Assembly: GCF_049116215.1 (NCBI RefSeq)
Contig: NZ_JAGDZB010000007.1
Location: 62,001 to 126,000, forward strand
DNA: 64,000 nt
Reading direction: 5' to 3'
Origin: Shimia sp049116215
Lineage (GTDB): Bacteria; Pseudomonadota; Alphaproteobacteria; Rhodobacterales; Rhodobacteraceae
Below, in pieces: positions 41,497 through 50,444 of the stretch (positions are counted from its first letter, which is position 1; every line of letters begins with the position of its first letter). The notes beneath the pieces are model-generated. The model ran no database searches. It was given only the letters and a program-made list of their open reading frames with translations, and was not told where the DNA came from. Made by a program: the position numbers and the translations under genes.

Positions 41497-43470
41497 TCAC
41501 CCCTTCGGCGGTGTGTACCAGATCGGCGAGGAATAGGCCCGCTCCTGATGGATCAACTGCGCCTCCGCTGGCAGTTCAATGCCGTAGCGCAGCTTGTCGT
41601 AGACCACCCAGCGTGGGGTCGGGATTTCCAACACCCGCACATAGTAGAATGCCGGTTCTGCCGGATCAAAGTCCGGGTCCGTCCATACAGAGGTCAACTC
41701 AGACGCGCCAATGGTGTTGGCCCAGCTTGCGCTTTCCAGATCCACGGTATTGCCCACAGCGGGCACCTTGCCATCGGCATCCATCTCGCGCCCGTCCGAC
41801 CAAGCCACGTCATAGACCTTCTCGTGCAAACCACCATCCGCATCCATCCAGCCTTTGATCACCTGCATCCGGTCGAGGTTGGCGCCAATCGGATCCCGCA
41901 GCGCCGCCAGCAAGAAACTGGGCGCACCGTCGCCTTCATTGGCTTGCAGATCACCACCCATCGGCACGCCTTTGGCATAGCCTACCACAGCTGGGTTGCG
42001 GGTGCGTAGGTCGTCTTCGCCAAATTCCCAACCACCAAAGAACCGCAGCCCCATGCGTGGCCCGGTGGTGGCATAGGTCTCACGACGTTTGAAGGCGTCA
42101 AAAATTGCCGAACGGGTGTTTTCCGTTGCCCATACCGCCGTGTAGCCAGACGCCACAAGCTGGTGCCCCTCAATCCGCCCCAGATCGCTGGCAATAAACG
42201 GATGCTCAATCCGCGTCGGCGACGGTTCCACGCTCACCGATTTGGAGAAGAAGTTCTCTTCCTCCGCGGTGGCCAAACCGGTATGGCTGTCTGTGGCGCC
42301 ACCAATGCCAAATTTATAGGGGTTCACACCCAGCTTTTTCTCAAGCGCCAACCCTTGTTTGAGCGCTTCACGGGCATATTCCCCCGCCAACATTTCTTCG
42401 GTTTTCAACTCCGTCAGATCCAGGTTACCCGCATCCCAATTTTCATAATCGGCAAACTCATCATCCGGGCTCAGGAAGGGGTGCGCCTCGCCATCACCTT
42501 TGATCTGGGTGATCTCATAATGCGGCTCCCATTTGGCGCGCAGCTGCACATATTGCTCGTCCACTTTGCCACCGTGGTAGGTGTCCTCGGTGGGGAACAT
42601 CCAGCCGTTGGACAAGTTGCCATTGTGGGCAAAAGCCACCGCGCGACCGCCGGTCTTTTCCTGATACTCTTCCAGCCAATTCCACAGATGATAGGGATCG
42701 GTATCGCCATAGGGCGGCTGCGTCACCGGCGGCACCACTTGCAGCGCCCGCATCGGGCCATCGCGCAGCATCACGTTGCGGTGCAGATTGAAGCCCTTGG
42801 GCACAGAGGTCCATTCAAATCCGATAAACGCGGTGAACCGCCCCGGATCATTGTGCGCCTCTGCCGCGTTCACAATCTTCTCCCAAGTGAAGGAGAAAGG
42901 GTCAGCGCCGGGGCTGTAACTCTCGACCAACAACTCCGGCAACGTCATCTGCGAGAAATTGGTGATCAGGTCAAACGCGGTTTTCCCAGCCTCTGCCCCG
43001 CCTTTCTTGTAGCCTTCATACCACTCGCGTCCCTTTGGATCGGCCAAAACGCCTGGCTTGCCCGCCTGCAAATCCGGCGCAAACCCCATCAGGTCAGTGT
43101 GATCGGTCAACACCATCCAGTCCAAAGGACGGCTGAGTTTCACCGGTTGCCCCGTGGAGGACACCACCTGTTCACCCTTGGCAAATCGCCAGGCATCATC
43201 CGGCCCCAAGATATTGCCAAAGGCCCCCGCATCCAGCGACAGACCGGTGTGCAAATGGGTTTCGCCCCAAAGGGGAAACGTAGGGAAAGATCGATTGGCA
43301 TAGGGCGAATAGGGCGCATCTGCAAACCCGCTTTCGGCGGCTTCTTCTGACGGCACAACCTGCGCCACACTCTGTGTTGCCATCAGCAGGGCAGCAGCCC
43401 CAAATGCAGCGGCACATAGGTTAATGCGAGACGGTGTTTCGGGGTAAACGGCGGAACAAACAGGCTTCAT
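41497..43470 (-). CDS. DUF3604 domain-containing exported protein
   Basis: A 657-residue protein with a signal-peptide-like N-terminus (hydrophobic AAAFGAAALLMA, cleavage near SVAQ). PHP-superfamily-like metal motifs are seen: WGETHLHTGLSLDAG near residue 68 and LTDHTDLMGF near residue 121, with GGATDSHTGLATA near residue 397. DUF3604 proteins are large, periplasmic or lipoprotein-like and common in marine bacteria. A metallophosphatase or hydrolase activity is plausible. No operon partner; it is divergent from the BMP transporter. Length is normal for the family. Confidence 0.88.
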   Translation of the reverse strand: MKPVCSAVYPETPSRINLCAAAFGAAALLMATQSVAQVVPSEEAAESGFADAPYSPYANRSFPTFPLWGETHLHTGLSLDAGAFGNILGPDDAWRFAKGEQVVSSTGQPVKLSRPLDWMVLTDHTDLMGFAPDLQAGKPGVLADPKGREWYEGYKKGGAEAGKTAFDLITNFSQMTLPELLVESYSPGADPFSFTWEKIVNAAEAHNDPGRFTAFIGFEWTSVPKGFNLHRNVMLRDGPMRALQVVPPVTQPPYGDTDPYHLWNWLEEYQEKTGGRAVAFAHNGNLSNGWMFPTEDTYHGGKVDEQYVQLRAKWEPHYEITQIKGDGEAHPFLSPDDEFADYENWDAGNLDLTELKTEEMLAGEYAREALKQGLALEKKLGVNPYKFGIGGATDSHTGLATAEEENFFSKSVSVEPSPTRIEHPFIASDLGRIEGHQLVASGYTAVWATENTRSAIFDAFKRRETYATTGPRMGLRFFGGWEFGEDDLRTRNPAVVGYAKGVPMGGDLQANEGDGAPSFLLAALRDPIGANLDRMQVIKGWMDADGGLHEKVYDVAWSDGREMDADGKVPAVGNTVDLESASWANTIGASELTSVWTDPDFDPAEPAFYYVRVLEIPTPRWVVYDKLRYGIELPAEAQLIHQERAYSSPIWYTPPKG

Positions 43471-43908
43471 TCAACTACTCCCAAATGGAATGAGAAACGG
43501 TCCCGAACCGCAGGACCGCATCAATTGAAAAGTGATCGGCGATATATGCCCCCACGCTACCTTAAATCAGCTGAAAACCAAGAGAATTCGACTCTGAGAA
43601 TCCCCCTTCATTGCAGTTGGAGCATATCAAACGATGCAAAAACCGCGAAAATTTCAGGCAATTGCTTGCCGTTCAGCCCTGCAACTCTTTCTACAAAACA
43701 TTGAAAATACTCTGGCCTACCCCTTAAAAACCAAGGATATGGAGCTTGGCCGACCTTCACCGCGTATGTCGTTGGTCCCCTGATCCGGCAGGGCCGTCGA
43801 AGTTTACCTTGCAAGCACGGCAAGCCAGTTTCTAGGGTGAGTACGCCAGAATTTAAGCGGTTTTGCGCTTTTGACCCAAACGCAAAATACGCAGCCAGGG
43901 GGACAGAC
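43471..43908. other. Divergent intergenic region
   Basis: A region of 438 bases between the DUF3604 gene and the BMP transporter operon. It must hold the promoters of both units. I saw no supported gene, and no operator motif or riboswitch that I could name. Confidence 0.45.
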
Positions 43909-45456
43909 ATGAGCACACCACTACTCTCCATCAAGGGGTTGACCAAAACCTACCCCGGCGTGGTGGCCAACGATGATGTCTCGTTCGACATCGGCACCAA
44001 CGAAGTACACGCCCTGCTTGGTGAAAACGGCGCCGGCAAATCCACGCTTGTAAAAATGATCTACGGCCTGGTGAAGCCCGACAGCGGCACCATGACCTGG
44101 AACGGCCAACCCTTTGCCCCGCCCGAACCCAAAGCCGCCCGCGCCTCCGGCGTCGCAATGGTGTTTCAGCACTTTTCGCTGTTTGACGCGCTCTCGGTGG
44201 CGGAAAACGTCGCGCTTGGCATGGAAAACCCTCCCGCCATGCGTGATCTCGCCCGCCGCATCCGCCGTGTGTCTGAAACCTATGGCCTGCCGCTGGACCC
44301 CAACCGCACCGTGGGTGATCTTTCTGCTGGGGAACGTCAGCGCGTGGAAATCATCCGTTGCCTGTTGCAAGACCCCAAACTCCTGATCATGGACGAACCC
44401 ACCTCGGTTCTGACCCCGCAAGAGGTCGAGATTCTGTTTCAGACGCTGAACAAGCTGAAGTCTGAGGGCACCTCGATCCTCTACATCTCCCACAAGCTCG
44501 AAGAGATCCGCACGCTCTGTGACCACGCCACCATTTTGCGCCTGGGCAAAAACGTGGGGGAATGTGTGCCTGCCGAAACCTCAGCCCGCGATATGGCGGA
44601 AATGATGGTCGGCGACACCTTGCAGACCCCAACCCGCACCACCGAACAGGCGGGCGAGGTTGTTCTGGACGTGTCCGGCCTCACACTGGAGCCCACCAAC
44701 CCGTTTGGCACCACGCTCAAGAACATCCACTTCACCGTGCGTGCCGGTGAAATTCTTGGTATTGGCGGCGTGGCGGGCAATGGCCAGGACGAGCTGCTAT
44801 CCGCGCTTTCCGGTGAATCCCTCACCTGGCCGGACTCCATCAAAGTCAAAGGCCAAGACGTCGCCAATCTCGGCCCCAATGCGCGGCGAGAGATGGGCAT
44901 TCTTGCCGCGCCCGAAGAGCGCCTTGGCCACGCCGCCGCACCTGACCTGAGCCTGACAGAAAACGCCTTGCTTACCGGTGCGATCCGCGAAGGCCTGACG
45001 AACAACGGTTTTGTGAACTGGGCCAAGACCAATGAATTTGCCGACACCATCATCAAGAAATTCGACGTGCGCACGCCAGGCAACCACGTCGCCGCCCGCG
45101 CGCTCTCTGGCGGCAACCTGCAAAAGTTTGTGATTGGCCGCGAAGTGCTACAGCGCCCCGAAGTGCTGGTGGTGAACCAGCCGACATGGGGCGTGGACGC
45201 CGCCGCAGCTGCCTCGATCCGACAGGCGTTGCTGGATCTGGCCGCAGGGGGCGCCGCGATTGTGGTGATCTCACAGGACCTCGACGAGTTGATGGAAATC
45301 TCTGACCGCTTTGGCGCGCTAAACGAAGGTCGCATGTCCGACATCCGCCCCGCCGCCGGTCTCTCGATTGATGAAATTGGCCTGATGATGGGCGGTGCCC
45401 ACGGCATGGAAGTTGCCCATGTGGGCGAAGATGACAAAGAAGGAGCAAGCGCATGA
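43909..45456 (+). CDS. BMP-family ABC transporter ATP-binding protein
   Basis: A 515-residue duplicated ATPase, from the ATG at 43909 (AGGGGGAC upstream). First half: Walker A LGENGAGKST, signature LSAGERQRVEI, Walker B LLIMDEPTSVL. Second half: degenerate Walker A VAGNGQDE, signature LSGGNLQKFVIG, and VVNQPTWGVD, in which the usual Glu after Walker B is Gln, as seen in related nucleoside importers. It drives uptake by the two permeases that follow. It overlaps the next gene by 4 nt. The nucleoside/purine specificity is a family expectation. Confidence 0.92.
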   Translation: MSTPLLSIKGLTKTYPGVVANDDVSFDIGTNEVHALLGENGAGKSTLVKMIYGLVKPDSGTMTWNGQPFAPPEPKAARASGVAMVFQHFSLFDALSVAENVALGMENPPAMRDLARRIRRVSETYGLPLDPNRTVGDLSAGERQRVEIIRCLLQDPKLLIMDEPTSVLTPQEVEILFQTLNKLKSEGTSILYISHKLEEIRTLCDHATILRLGKNVGECVPAETSARDMAEMMVGDTLQTPTRTTEQAGEVVLDVSGLTLEPTNPFGTTLKNIHFTVRAGEILGIGGVAGNGQDELLSALSGESLTWPDSIKVKGQDVANLGPNARREMGILAAPEERLGHAAAPDLSLTENALLTGAIREGLTNNGFVNWAKTNEFADTIIKKFDVRTPGNHVAARALSGGNLQKFVIGREVLQRPEVLVVNQPTWGVDAAAAASIRQALLDLAAGGAAIVVISQDLDELMEISDRFGALNEGRMSDIRPAAGLSIDEIGLMMGGAHGMEVAHVGEDDKEGASA

Positions 45457-46532
45457 TCGCGCTGGAGAAACGCCCCACCCCGTCCCGCGCCCTGTCGCTT
45501 TCGACACCGCTGATCGCGGTGATCATCACCATGATCATGGGCGGCTTGTTGTTTTCTGTTTTGGGCAAAAACCCGTTTGAAGCCATCCGCACCATCTTCT
45601 GGGATCCGGTATTTGGTGAATTTGCCTTCTACTACCGCCCGCAGCTCTTGGTGAAAGCCGCGCCCTTGGTGTTGATCGCCATTGGCCTCTCGCTAGGCTT
45701 CAAAGCCGGCATCTGGAACATTGGCGCCGAAGGCCAATACATCATGGGCGCGATCTGTGGCGCCGCTGTGGGGCTGGCCTTTTATCCCACCGAAACCCGC
45801 TTGATCTTCCCGCTGATGATTGTCGCTGGCGCGCTGGGGGGCTGGGCCTGGGGCATGATCCCCGCGCTTCTGAAAGTCCGCTTTGGCACCAATGAAATTC
45901 TTGTCTCGCTGATGCTGGTCTATGTCGCAGACCAGCTCTTGGCCTCCATGTCGCTTGGCCTGCTGCGCAACCCCGAAGGCATGGGCTTCCCTGGCTCACG
46001 TAGCTTCACCAGCTACCCAGCGGGCAACAGCTGGATCAACGAAGAGATTGGCCTGCACTGGGGCATGGCCTTTGCCTTCATCGCTGTGATCTTCTCTTAC
46101 ATTCTACTGAACCGCCACATCCTGGGCTTCAATATCCGTCTGACCGGCGAAGCCCCACGGGCCGCTCGATTTGCAGGGGTGAACCCCACCCGCCTGATCC
46201 TGTTCTGCCTTGGCACCTCCGGCGCACTGGCGGGGTTGGCTGGTCTGTTTGAGGTCTCCGGCCCGTCCGGCCAAATCAACATCGACTTCGCATCGGGCTA
46301 CGGCTTCACCGCCATCATCGTCGCCTTCCTCGGCCGCCTGCACCCCGTCGGCATCCTGCTCGCAGCCCTGCTGATGGCGCTGACCTACGTGGGCGGCGAT
46401 CTGGCGCAGGGCAACCTCGGCCTGCCCTCCGCTGCTATTCAGGTGTTTCAGGGTATGCTCCTGTTCTTCCTGCTCGCACTGGATCTGCTGACCAACTACC
46501 GCGTCGTGCTAAAGAAAAAGGGGGGGGCGTGA
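45453..46532 (+). CDS. BMP-family ABC transporter permease
   Basis: A 359-residue inner-membrane permease of the YufP type. About ten hydrophobic segments are visible, with family motifs GLSLGFKAGIWNIGAEGQYIMGAI, FGTNEILVSLMLVYVA, and GYGFTAIIVAFLGRLHPVGILLAALL. It forms one half of the membrane channel. Start and stop codons overlap both neighbours, so synthesis is coupled. Confidence 0.92.
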   Translation: MIALEKRPTPSRALSLSTPLIAVIITMIMGGLLFSVLGKNPFEAIRTIFWDPVFGEFAFYYRPQLLVKAAPLVLIAIGLSLGFKAGIWNIGAEGQYIMGAICGAAVGLAFYPTETRLIFPLMIVAGALGGWAWGMIPALLKVRFGTNEILVSLMLVYVADQLLASMSLGLLRNPEGMGFPGSRSFTSYPAGNSWINEEIGLHWGMAFAFIAVIFSYILLNRHILGFNIRLTGEAPRAARFAGVNPTRLILFCLGTSGALAGLAGLFEVSGPSGQINIDFASGYGFTAIIVAFLGRLHPVGILLAALLMALTYVGGDLAQGNLGLPSAAIQVFQGMLLFFLLALDLLTNYRVVLKKKGGA

Positions 46533-46810
46533 TGAGTACCGCTTTTCAAATTTTTCAGGGTGCCCTCGGCGGCCTCATCGCGTTCTTCTTTGCCATACTC
46601 TTGATGGATTCAGGTTTGAGCGCCTTTAAGGAAATCGTCCTGTTTGTTGTCATCGGCGCAGCAATCTATGGCGCTGTTTGGTTCTTGCACAGAGCAGTGG
46701 ACGGTACCAACAGAGCAAATCAAAATTCCGTCTCAAATAGCCTCCCACTCAAAGTCGGCGCAGGCTTCTTCATTTTTGCCTCAATTAAAGCTGTGGGAGT
46801 GCACGCATAA
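46532..46810 (+). CDS. Small two- to three-TM membrane protein inside the BMP operon
   Basis: A 92-residue protein starting at the ATG in the TGATG overlap with the first permease, and ending in TAATG that starts the second permease. It has hydrophobic stretches FQGALGGLIAFFFAILLMD, EIVLFVVIGAAIYGAVWFL and VGAGFFIFASIKAV. I know of no family. Its perfect embedding between two permeases, with both junctions overlapping, argues for a real gene. An accessory subunit is possible. Lower G+C than its neighbours. Confidence 0.72.
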   Translation: MSTAFQIFQGALGGLIAFFFAILLMDSGLSAFKEIVLFVVIGAAIYGAVWFLHRAVDGTNRANQNSVSNSLPLKVGAGFFIFASIKAVGVHA

Positions 46811-47730
46811 TGGACCTTTCCGCAATCAATCCCGTCCTGCTCATTGCCTCTCTGATGGTTGCAGCCACCCCGCTCCTGCTGGCCGCAATTGGTGAACTTG
46901 TGGTCGAACGCGCAGGGGTTCTGAACCTCGGTGTCGAAGGCATGATGATCATCGGCGCCATCGCCGGCTTTGCCATCGCGGTAGAGACCACCTCTCCGAT
47001 GCTGGGTCTCGTGGCCGCTATGGTCGCAGGCGCTGTTTTGTCTCTCCTCTTTGCCTTCTTGACCCAGTTTGCCCTCGCTAACCAAGTCGCCTCCGGTCTG
47101 GCGCTCACCTTGTTTGGCCTTGGCCTCTCCGCGCTGATGGGACAATCCTACGTGGGCATCAAACCCCCCGCCATGGCCAAGCTCGACATCCCGGTGTTGT
47201 CTGACCTGCCGGTGATCGGCCCGATCCTGTTCAGCCACGATCCCGTGCTCTACATCGGCATTGGCCTCACCGCCGCAGTTTGGTGGTTCCTGAAGAAATC
47301 TCGTGGCGGTCTGATCCTGCGGGCGGTTGGCGAAAGCCACGACGCCGCCCACGCGCTTGGCTACAACGTCATCCGCGTGCGCATCCTTGCCATCATGTTT
47401 GGCGGCGCCTGTGCCGGCCTTGGAGGCGCCTATATTTCCCTGATCCGCGTCCCACAATGGACCGAAGGCATGACCGCCGGGATCGGCTGGATCGCTCTGG
47501 CGCTGGTGGTCTTTGCCAGCTGGAAACCATGGCGCGTGTTGCTGGGTGCCTATCTTTTTGGCGGAATCAATGTTTTACAGCTCAATCTACAGGCGGCAGG
47601 TATTGCCATCCCAGTCGAATACTTGGCAATGTCGCCCTATCTGATAACCATCCTCGTTCTGGTTATTATGTCGGCTGACAAAAGTGGCGCACCCGCCTCG
47701 CTTGGCCGCACTTTCCACGCCTCGCAATGA
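46810..47730 (+). CDS. BMP-family ABC transporter permease (YufQ-like)
   Basis: A 306-residue permease with about eight membrane segments. Motifs AAIGELVVERAGVLNLGVEGMMIIGA, ANQVASGLALTLFGLGLSALMG and GMTAGIGWIALALVVFASWKPW are those of the second permease of nucleoside ABC importers. It follows the small membrane gene with an overlapping start and precedes the binding protein by 43 bases. Confidence 0.92.
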   Translation: MDLSAINPVLLIASLMVAATPLLLAAIGELVVERAGVLNLGVEGMMIIGAIAGFAIAVETTSPMLGLVAAMVAGAVLSLLFAFLTQFALANQVASGLALTLFGLGLSALMGQSYVGIKPPAMAKLDIPVLSDLPVIGPILFSHDPVLYIGIGLTAAVWWFLKKSRGGLILRAVGESHDAAHALGYNVIRVRILAIMFGGACAGLGGAYISLIRVPQWTEGMTAGIGWIALALVVFASWKPWRVLLGAYLFGGINVLQLNLQAAGIAIPVEYLAMSPYLITILVLVIMSADKSGAPASLGRTFHASQ

Positions 47731-47773
47731 GGCACCAATTAAAAAACTGCCACCAACAGGGGGACTACCCGAA

Positions 47774-48853
47774 ATGAAACTGACCAACCTTTTGACAAGC
47801 GCAGCTGTCGCGCTCGGTCTGGCAACCACCGCCATGGCCGACACCACCAAAGTCGGCTTTATCTACGTTGGCCCCGTGGGCGACGGCGGCTGGACCTATG
47901 AGCACAACAAAGGCCGTTTGGCTGTGGAAGAGCACTTTGGCGACAAGGTCGAAACCACCTTTGTTGAGAACGTGCCGGAAGGCGCCGACGCTGAGCGCGT
48001 GATCACCCAAATGGCGCTGCAGGGCGCTGACCTGATCTTCACCACCTCTTTTGGCTACATGGACCCAACCATCAACGTTGCCAAAAAATTCCCAAAGGTG
48101 AAGTTTGAGCACGCCACCGGCTACAAGCAGGCTGACAACGTGTCCGTTTACTCCGCACGCTTCTACGAAGGCCGCGCGGTTCAAGGCCACATCGCGGGCA
48201 AGATGACCAAAACCAACAAAATTGGTTACATCGCATCCTTCCCGATCCCAGAAGTGATCCGCGGCATCAACTCCGCCTACATCCACGCCAAGAAAGTAAA
48301 CCCAGACGTCGAGTTCTCCATCATCTGGGCCTACACCTGGTTTGATCCTGCCAAAGAAGCTGACGCTGCCAAAGCTCTGATCGAGCAAGGCGCGGACGTG
48401 ATCCTGCAGCACACCGATTCCACCGCACCTCAGGCCGCTGCGCAAGCCGCTGGCAATGTTGTGACCTTTGGTCAGGCGTCTGACATGGGCGAATACGCCC
48501 CATTCCCACGCGTGTCCTCGATCATCGATGACTGGGCACCTTACTACATCGCCCGCACCCAAGCCGCCATGGACGGCACCTGGGAATCTGTTTCCACTTG
48601 GGACGGTATCGGCGCAGGCATGGTTGGCATTGGTGAGATTTCCGACGCGGTTCCAGCAGACGTAAAAGCAGAGGCTCTGGCTCTGGTTGAGTCTCTGGCA
48701 GACGGCTCCTACCACGCCTTCACCGGCCCGCTGAACAAGCAGGACGGCACCCCATGGCTGGCAGAAGGTGAAACCGCGCAGGACTACGGCGACGACGGTC
48801 TGGCTGGCATGAACTTCTACCTGGAAGGCATCACCGCCGAGATCCCGAACTGA
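47774..48853 (+). CDS. BMP-family (Med/TmpC-like) substrate-binding protein
   Basis: A 359-residue periplasmic or lipid-linked binding protein, start MKLTNLLTSAAVALGLATTAMA, a signal peptide cleaved after AMA. The pattern KVGFIYVGPVGDGGWTYEHNKG, VITQMALQGADLIFTTSFGYMDP, ARFYEGRAVQGHIAGKMT and the final blocks are those of the BMP family (related to PnrA/Med, purine nucleoside binding). It is the last gene of the operon. A terminator follows. Confidence 0.93.
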   Translation: MKLTNLLTSAAVALGLATTAMADTTKVGFIYVGPVGDGGWTYEHNKGRLAVEEHFGDKVETTFVENVPEGADAERVITQMALQGADLIFTTSFGYMDPTINVAKKFPKVKFEHATGYKQADNVSVYSARFYEGRAVQGHIAGKMTKTNKIGYIASFPIPEVIRGINSAYIHAKKVNPDVEFSIIWAYTWFDPAKEADAAKALIEQGADVILQHTDSTAPQAAAQAAGNVVTFGQASDMGEYAPFPRVSSIIDDWAPYYIARTQAAMDGTWESVSTWDGIGAGMVGIGEISDAVPADVKAEALALVESLADGSYHAFTGPLNKQDGTPWLAEGETAQDYGDDGLAGMNFYLEGITAEIPN

Positions 48854-48880
48854 TCTGACCGATCAGTCAGCACTCAATTC

Positions 48881-48910
48881 AAAGGCCCGTCCATTTGGCG
48901 GGCCTTTTTT
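48881..48910 (+). terminator. Terminator of the BMP operon
   Basis: Stem AAAGGCCCG (48881-48889) with CGGGCCTTT (48899-48907), nine pairs and a nine-base loop, continuing into a run of T to 48910. Confidence 0.85.
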
Positions 48911-48968
48911 ATTGAACTATCCTCGTTTTTTACACCCGCCACAGTCCTCGTGCGACCTGAACCCGGAG

Positions 48969-50315
48969 TCAGAACGAGATATGGTAACTCGCGTGCAATC
49001 CATAGTCGCGTGTATTTTCCAGCACGTGCCCAGCATCCACATCAAACCGCAATGTCCCGATACCCGCCTCCCGAGACACACCAAAGCCAAACCGCGGCTT
49101 TGTAAAACGACTGGTGTCATTGACACCATCCTCCACAACCGAATGCTCCAATGCCAAACTTGCATAGGGTGCATATCCGTCCAATGTTGCCGGGCGCAGC
49201 TTCACCCGCGTGCCCAAACTGGCTGTGCGCGCTGAAATCGAGCGGGCCGACACGAAAACCCCATTGGCAAAATGATCCGGTTGGCTTTCATGAAAACTGC
49301 TGATCTGGGCAAATGGCGACAGATCAAAACGCCCCATCTCAACGTCCCCATGCAACGAGATGCCACCACTCCACCGAGTTGATTGAAACCCGTCAGCGCC
49401 AATCTCATATTCCGGCTCTGAATAGGTCAGATGCCCTTCCAATGTTAGGTTCTGGGTCAATCGCGTCGCAAAGAAAGGCCCCACACTATAGGACCGGTCC
49501 TTGATGTGTGTTCCCTCACTGTTGTCCACATTCAACCGCCCTGCATGCACGACAACACCGAGCAATGCATTGCCATCCGCAATCAAGCGATCCACGCCCA
49601 GCGCGACATTGTCATGGGTTCCGTCAATCCCCCCGTCCAAAAAGCGCCGCTCCGCCGAGAGCCATGCATTCCATACGGCGCCGGCACCTTGGTTCAACGA
49701 GTCGGTTGAAAGGAAAATGTCGTTGCGGCTTACAGCGTCAAACCCGCCCCCACCAAACCGACCGGCGCTATTGGCCAGCAGCGCCTTTGACACACTGCTC
49801 AATTGCGCGCTTGCAGCCCCATTAACGGCCTGACCAAACTGCGCTTTCCACGCACCGACTCTCGCAGCGCTCACGCAGCTGACATCGACAATGGTGGTCG
49901 CATTATCCGATTCCACGTACTCAAAGGTGAGGTCATGATTATCAGTACTTTCGGCGATGAAGGAAAAATAATCGTCGTCGTTCAAGCTCTGATAGGTGAA
50001 TTCGATTTCATGCCCCACCTCGTCGTTGGCAGTAAACTCAAATCGCGTTAGATAGGGACCCACAAACTGGAAGTTCACCTGATCGTTTTCTGACAGGGCG
50101 CCACTGAAACGAGCTGTGCCTTTTTGCTCTGAACCAGGGGCGTTCTCCCCTAAAGTGTACCGCCGGGCCTCTGTATCTGTGTAGCAATCCAAAACATGAG
50201 CCACGTTCCAGTTCTCGGCCTGCGCCCGCGATGGCCCCAAAGCCAGGGTCGCGAGCCAAACACAGAATGCTTTTCCCAAATACGTTTTTGAATGTTTCAA
50301 GACCATGCGGCACAA
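48969..50315 (-). CDS. Autotransporter-type outer-membrane beta-barrel protein
   Basis: A 448-residue protein with a signal peptide (TYLGKAFCVWLATLALG, cleavage near AQA). The first 150 residues form a small beta-rich passenger. The last 280 residues have alternating amphipathic strands and a C-terminal phenylalanine (LHASYHISF), the pattern recognised by the BAM complex, as in autotransporter barrels. No protease or adhesin motif is seen in the passenger. No neighbouring operon partner. An ATG three codons in (MVLKHSKT) could be the true start. Function unknown. Confidence 0.75.
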   Translation of the reverse strand: MCRMVLKHSKTYLGKAFCVWLATLALGPSRAQAENWNVAHVLDCYTDTEARRYTLGENAPGSEQKGTARFSGALSENDQVNFQFVGPYLTRFEFTANDEVGHEIEFTYQSLNDDDYFSFIAESTDNHDLTFEYVESDNATTIVDVSCVSAARVGAWKAQFGQAVNGAASAQLSSVSKALLANSAGRFGGGGFDAVSRNDIFLSTDSLNQGAGAVWNAWLSAERRFLDGGIDGTHDNVALGVDRLIADGNALLGVVVHAGRLNVDNSEGTHIKDRSYSVGPFFATRLTQNLTLEGHLTYSEPEYEIGADGFQSTRWSGGISLHGDVEMGRFDLSPFAQISSFHESQPDHFANGVFVSARSISARTASLGTRVKLRPATLDGYAPYASLALEHSVVEDGVNDTSRFTKPRFGFGVSREAGIGTLRFDVDAGHVLENTRDYGLHASYHISF

Positions 50316-50444
50316 TCCAAGGTAAATTTGTGAACACAGTAGTCGCGCAATCTTTATTTTCTGTAATGACGTGACATGGCCTTAAGAAACAAAACGGCCC
50401 ACCAAAATGGTGGGCCGCATAAGATTGTTGCTTCGTAAAAGCCA

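Noticed and set aside
42163..43350. Long plus-strand frame of 395 codons
   Set aside because: It is antisense to the DUF3604 gene, has no motif and no ribosome-binding site, and arises from the high G+C of the coding strand.
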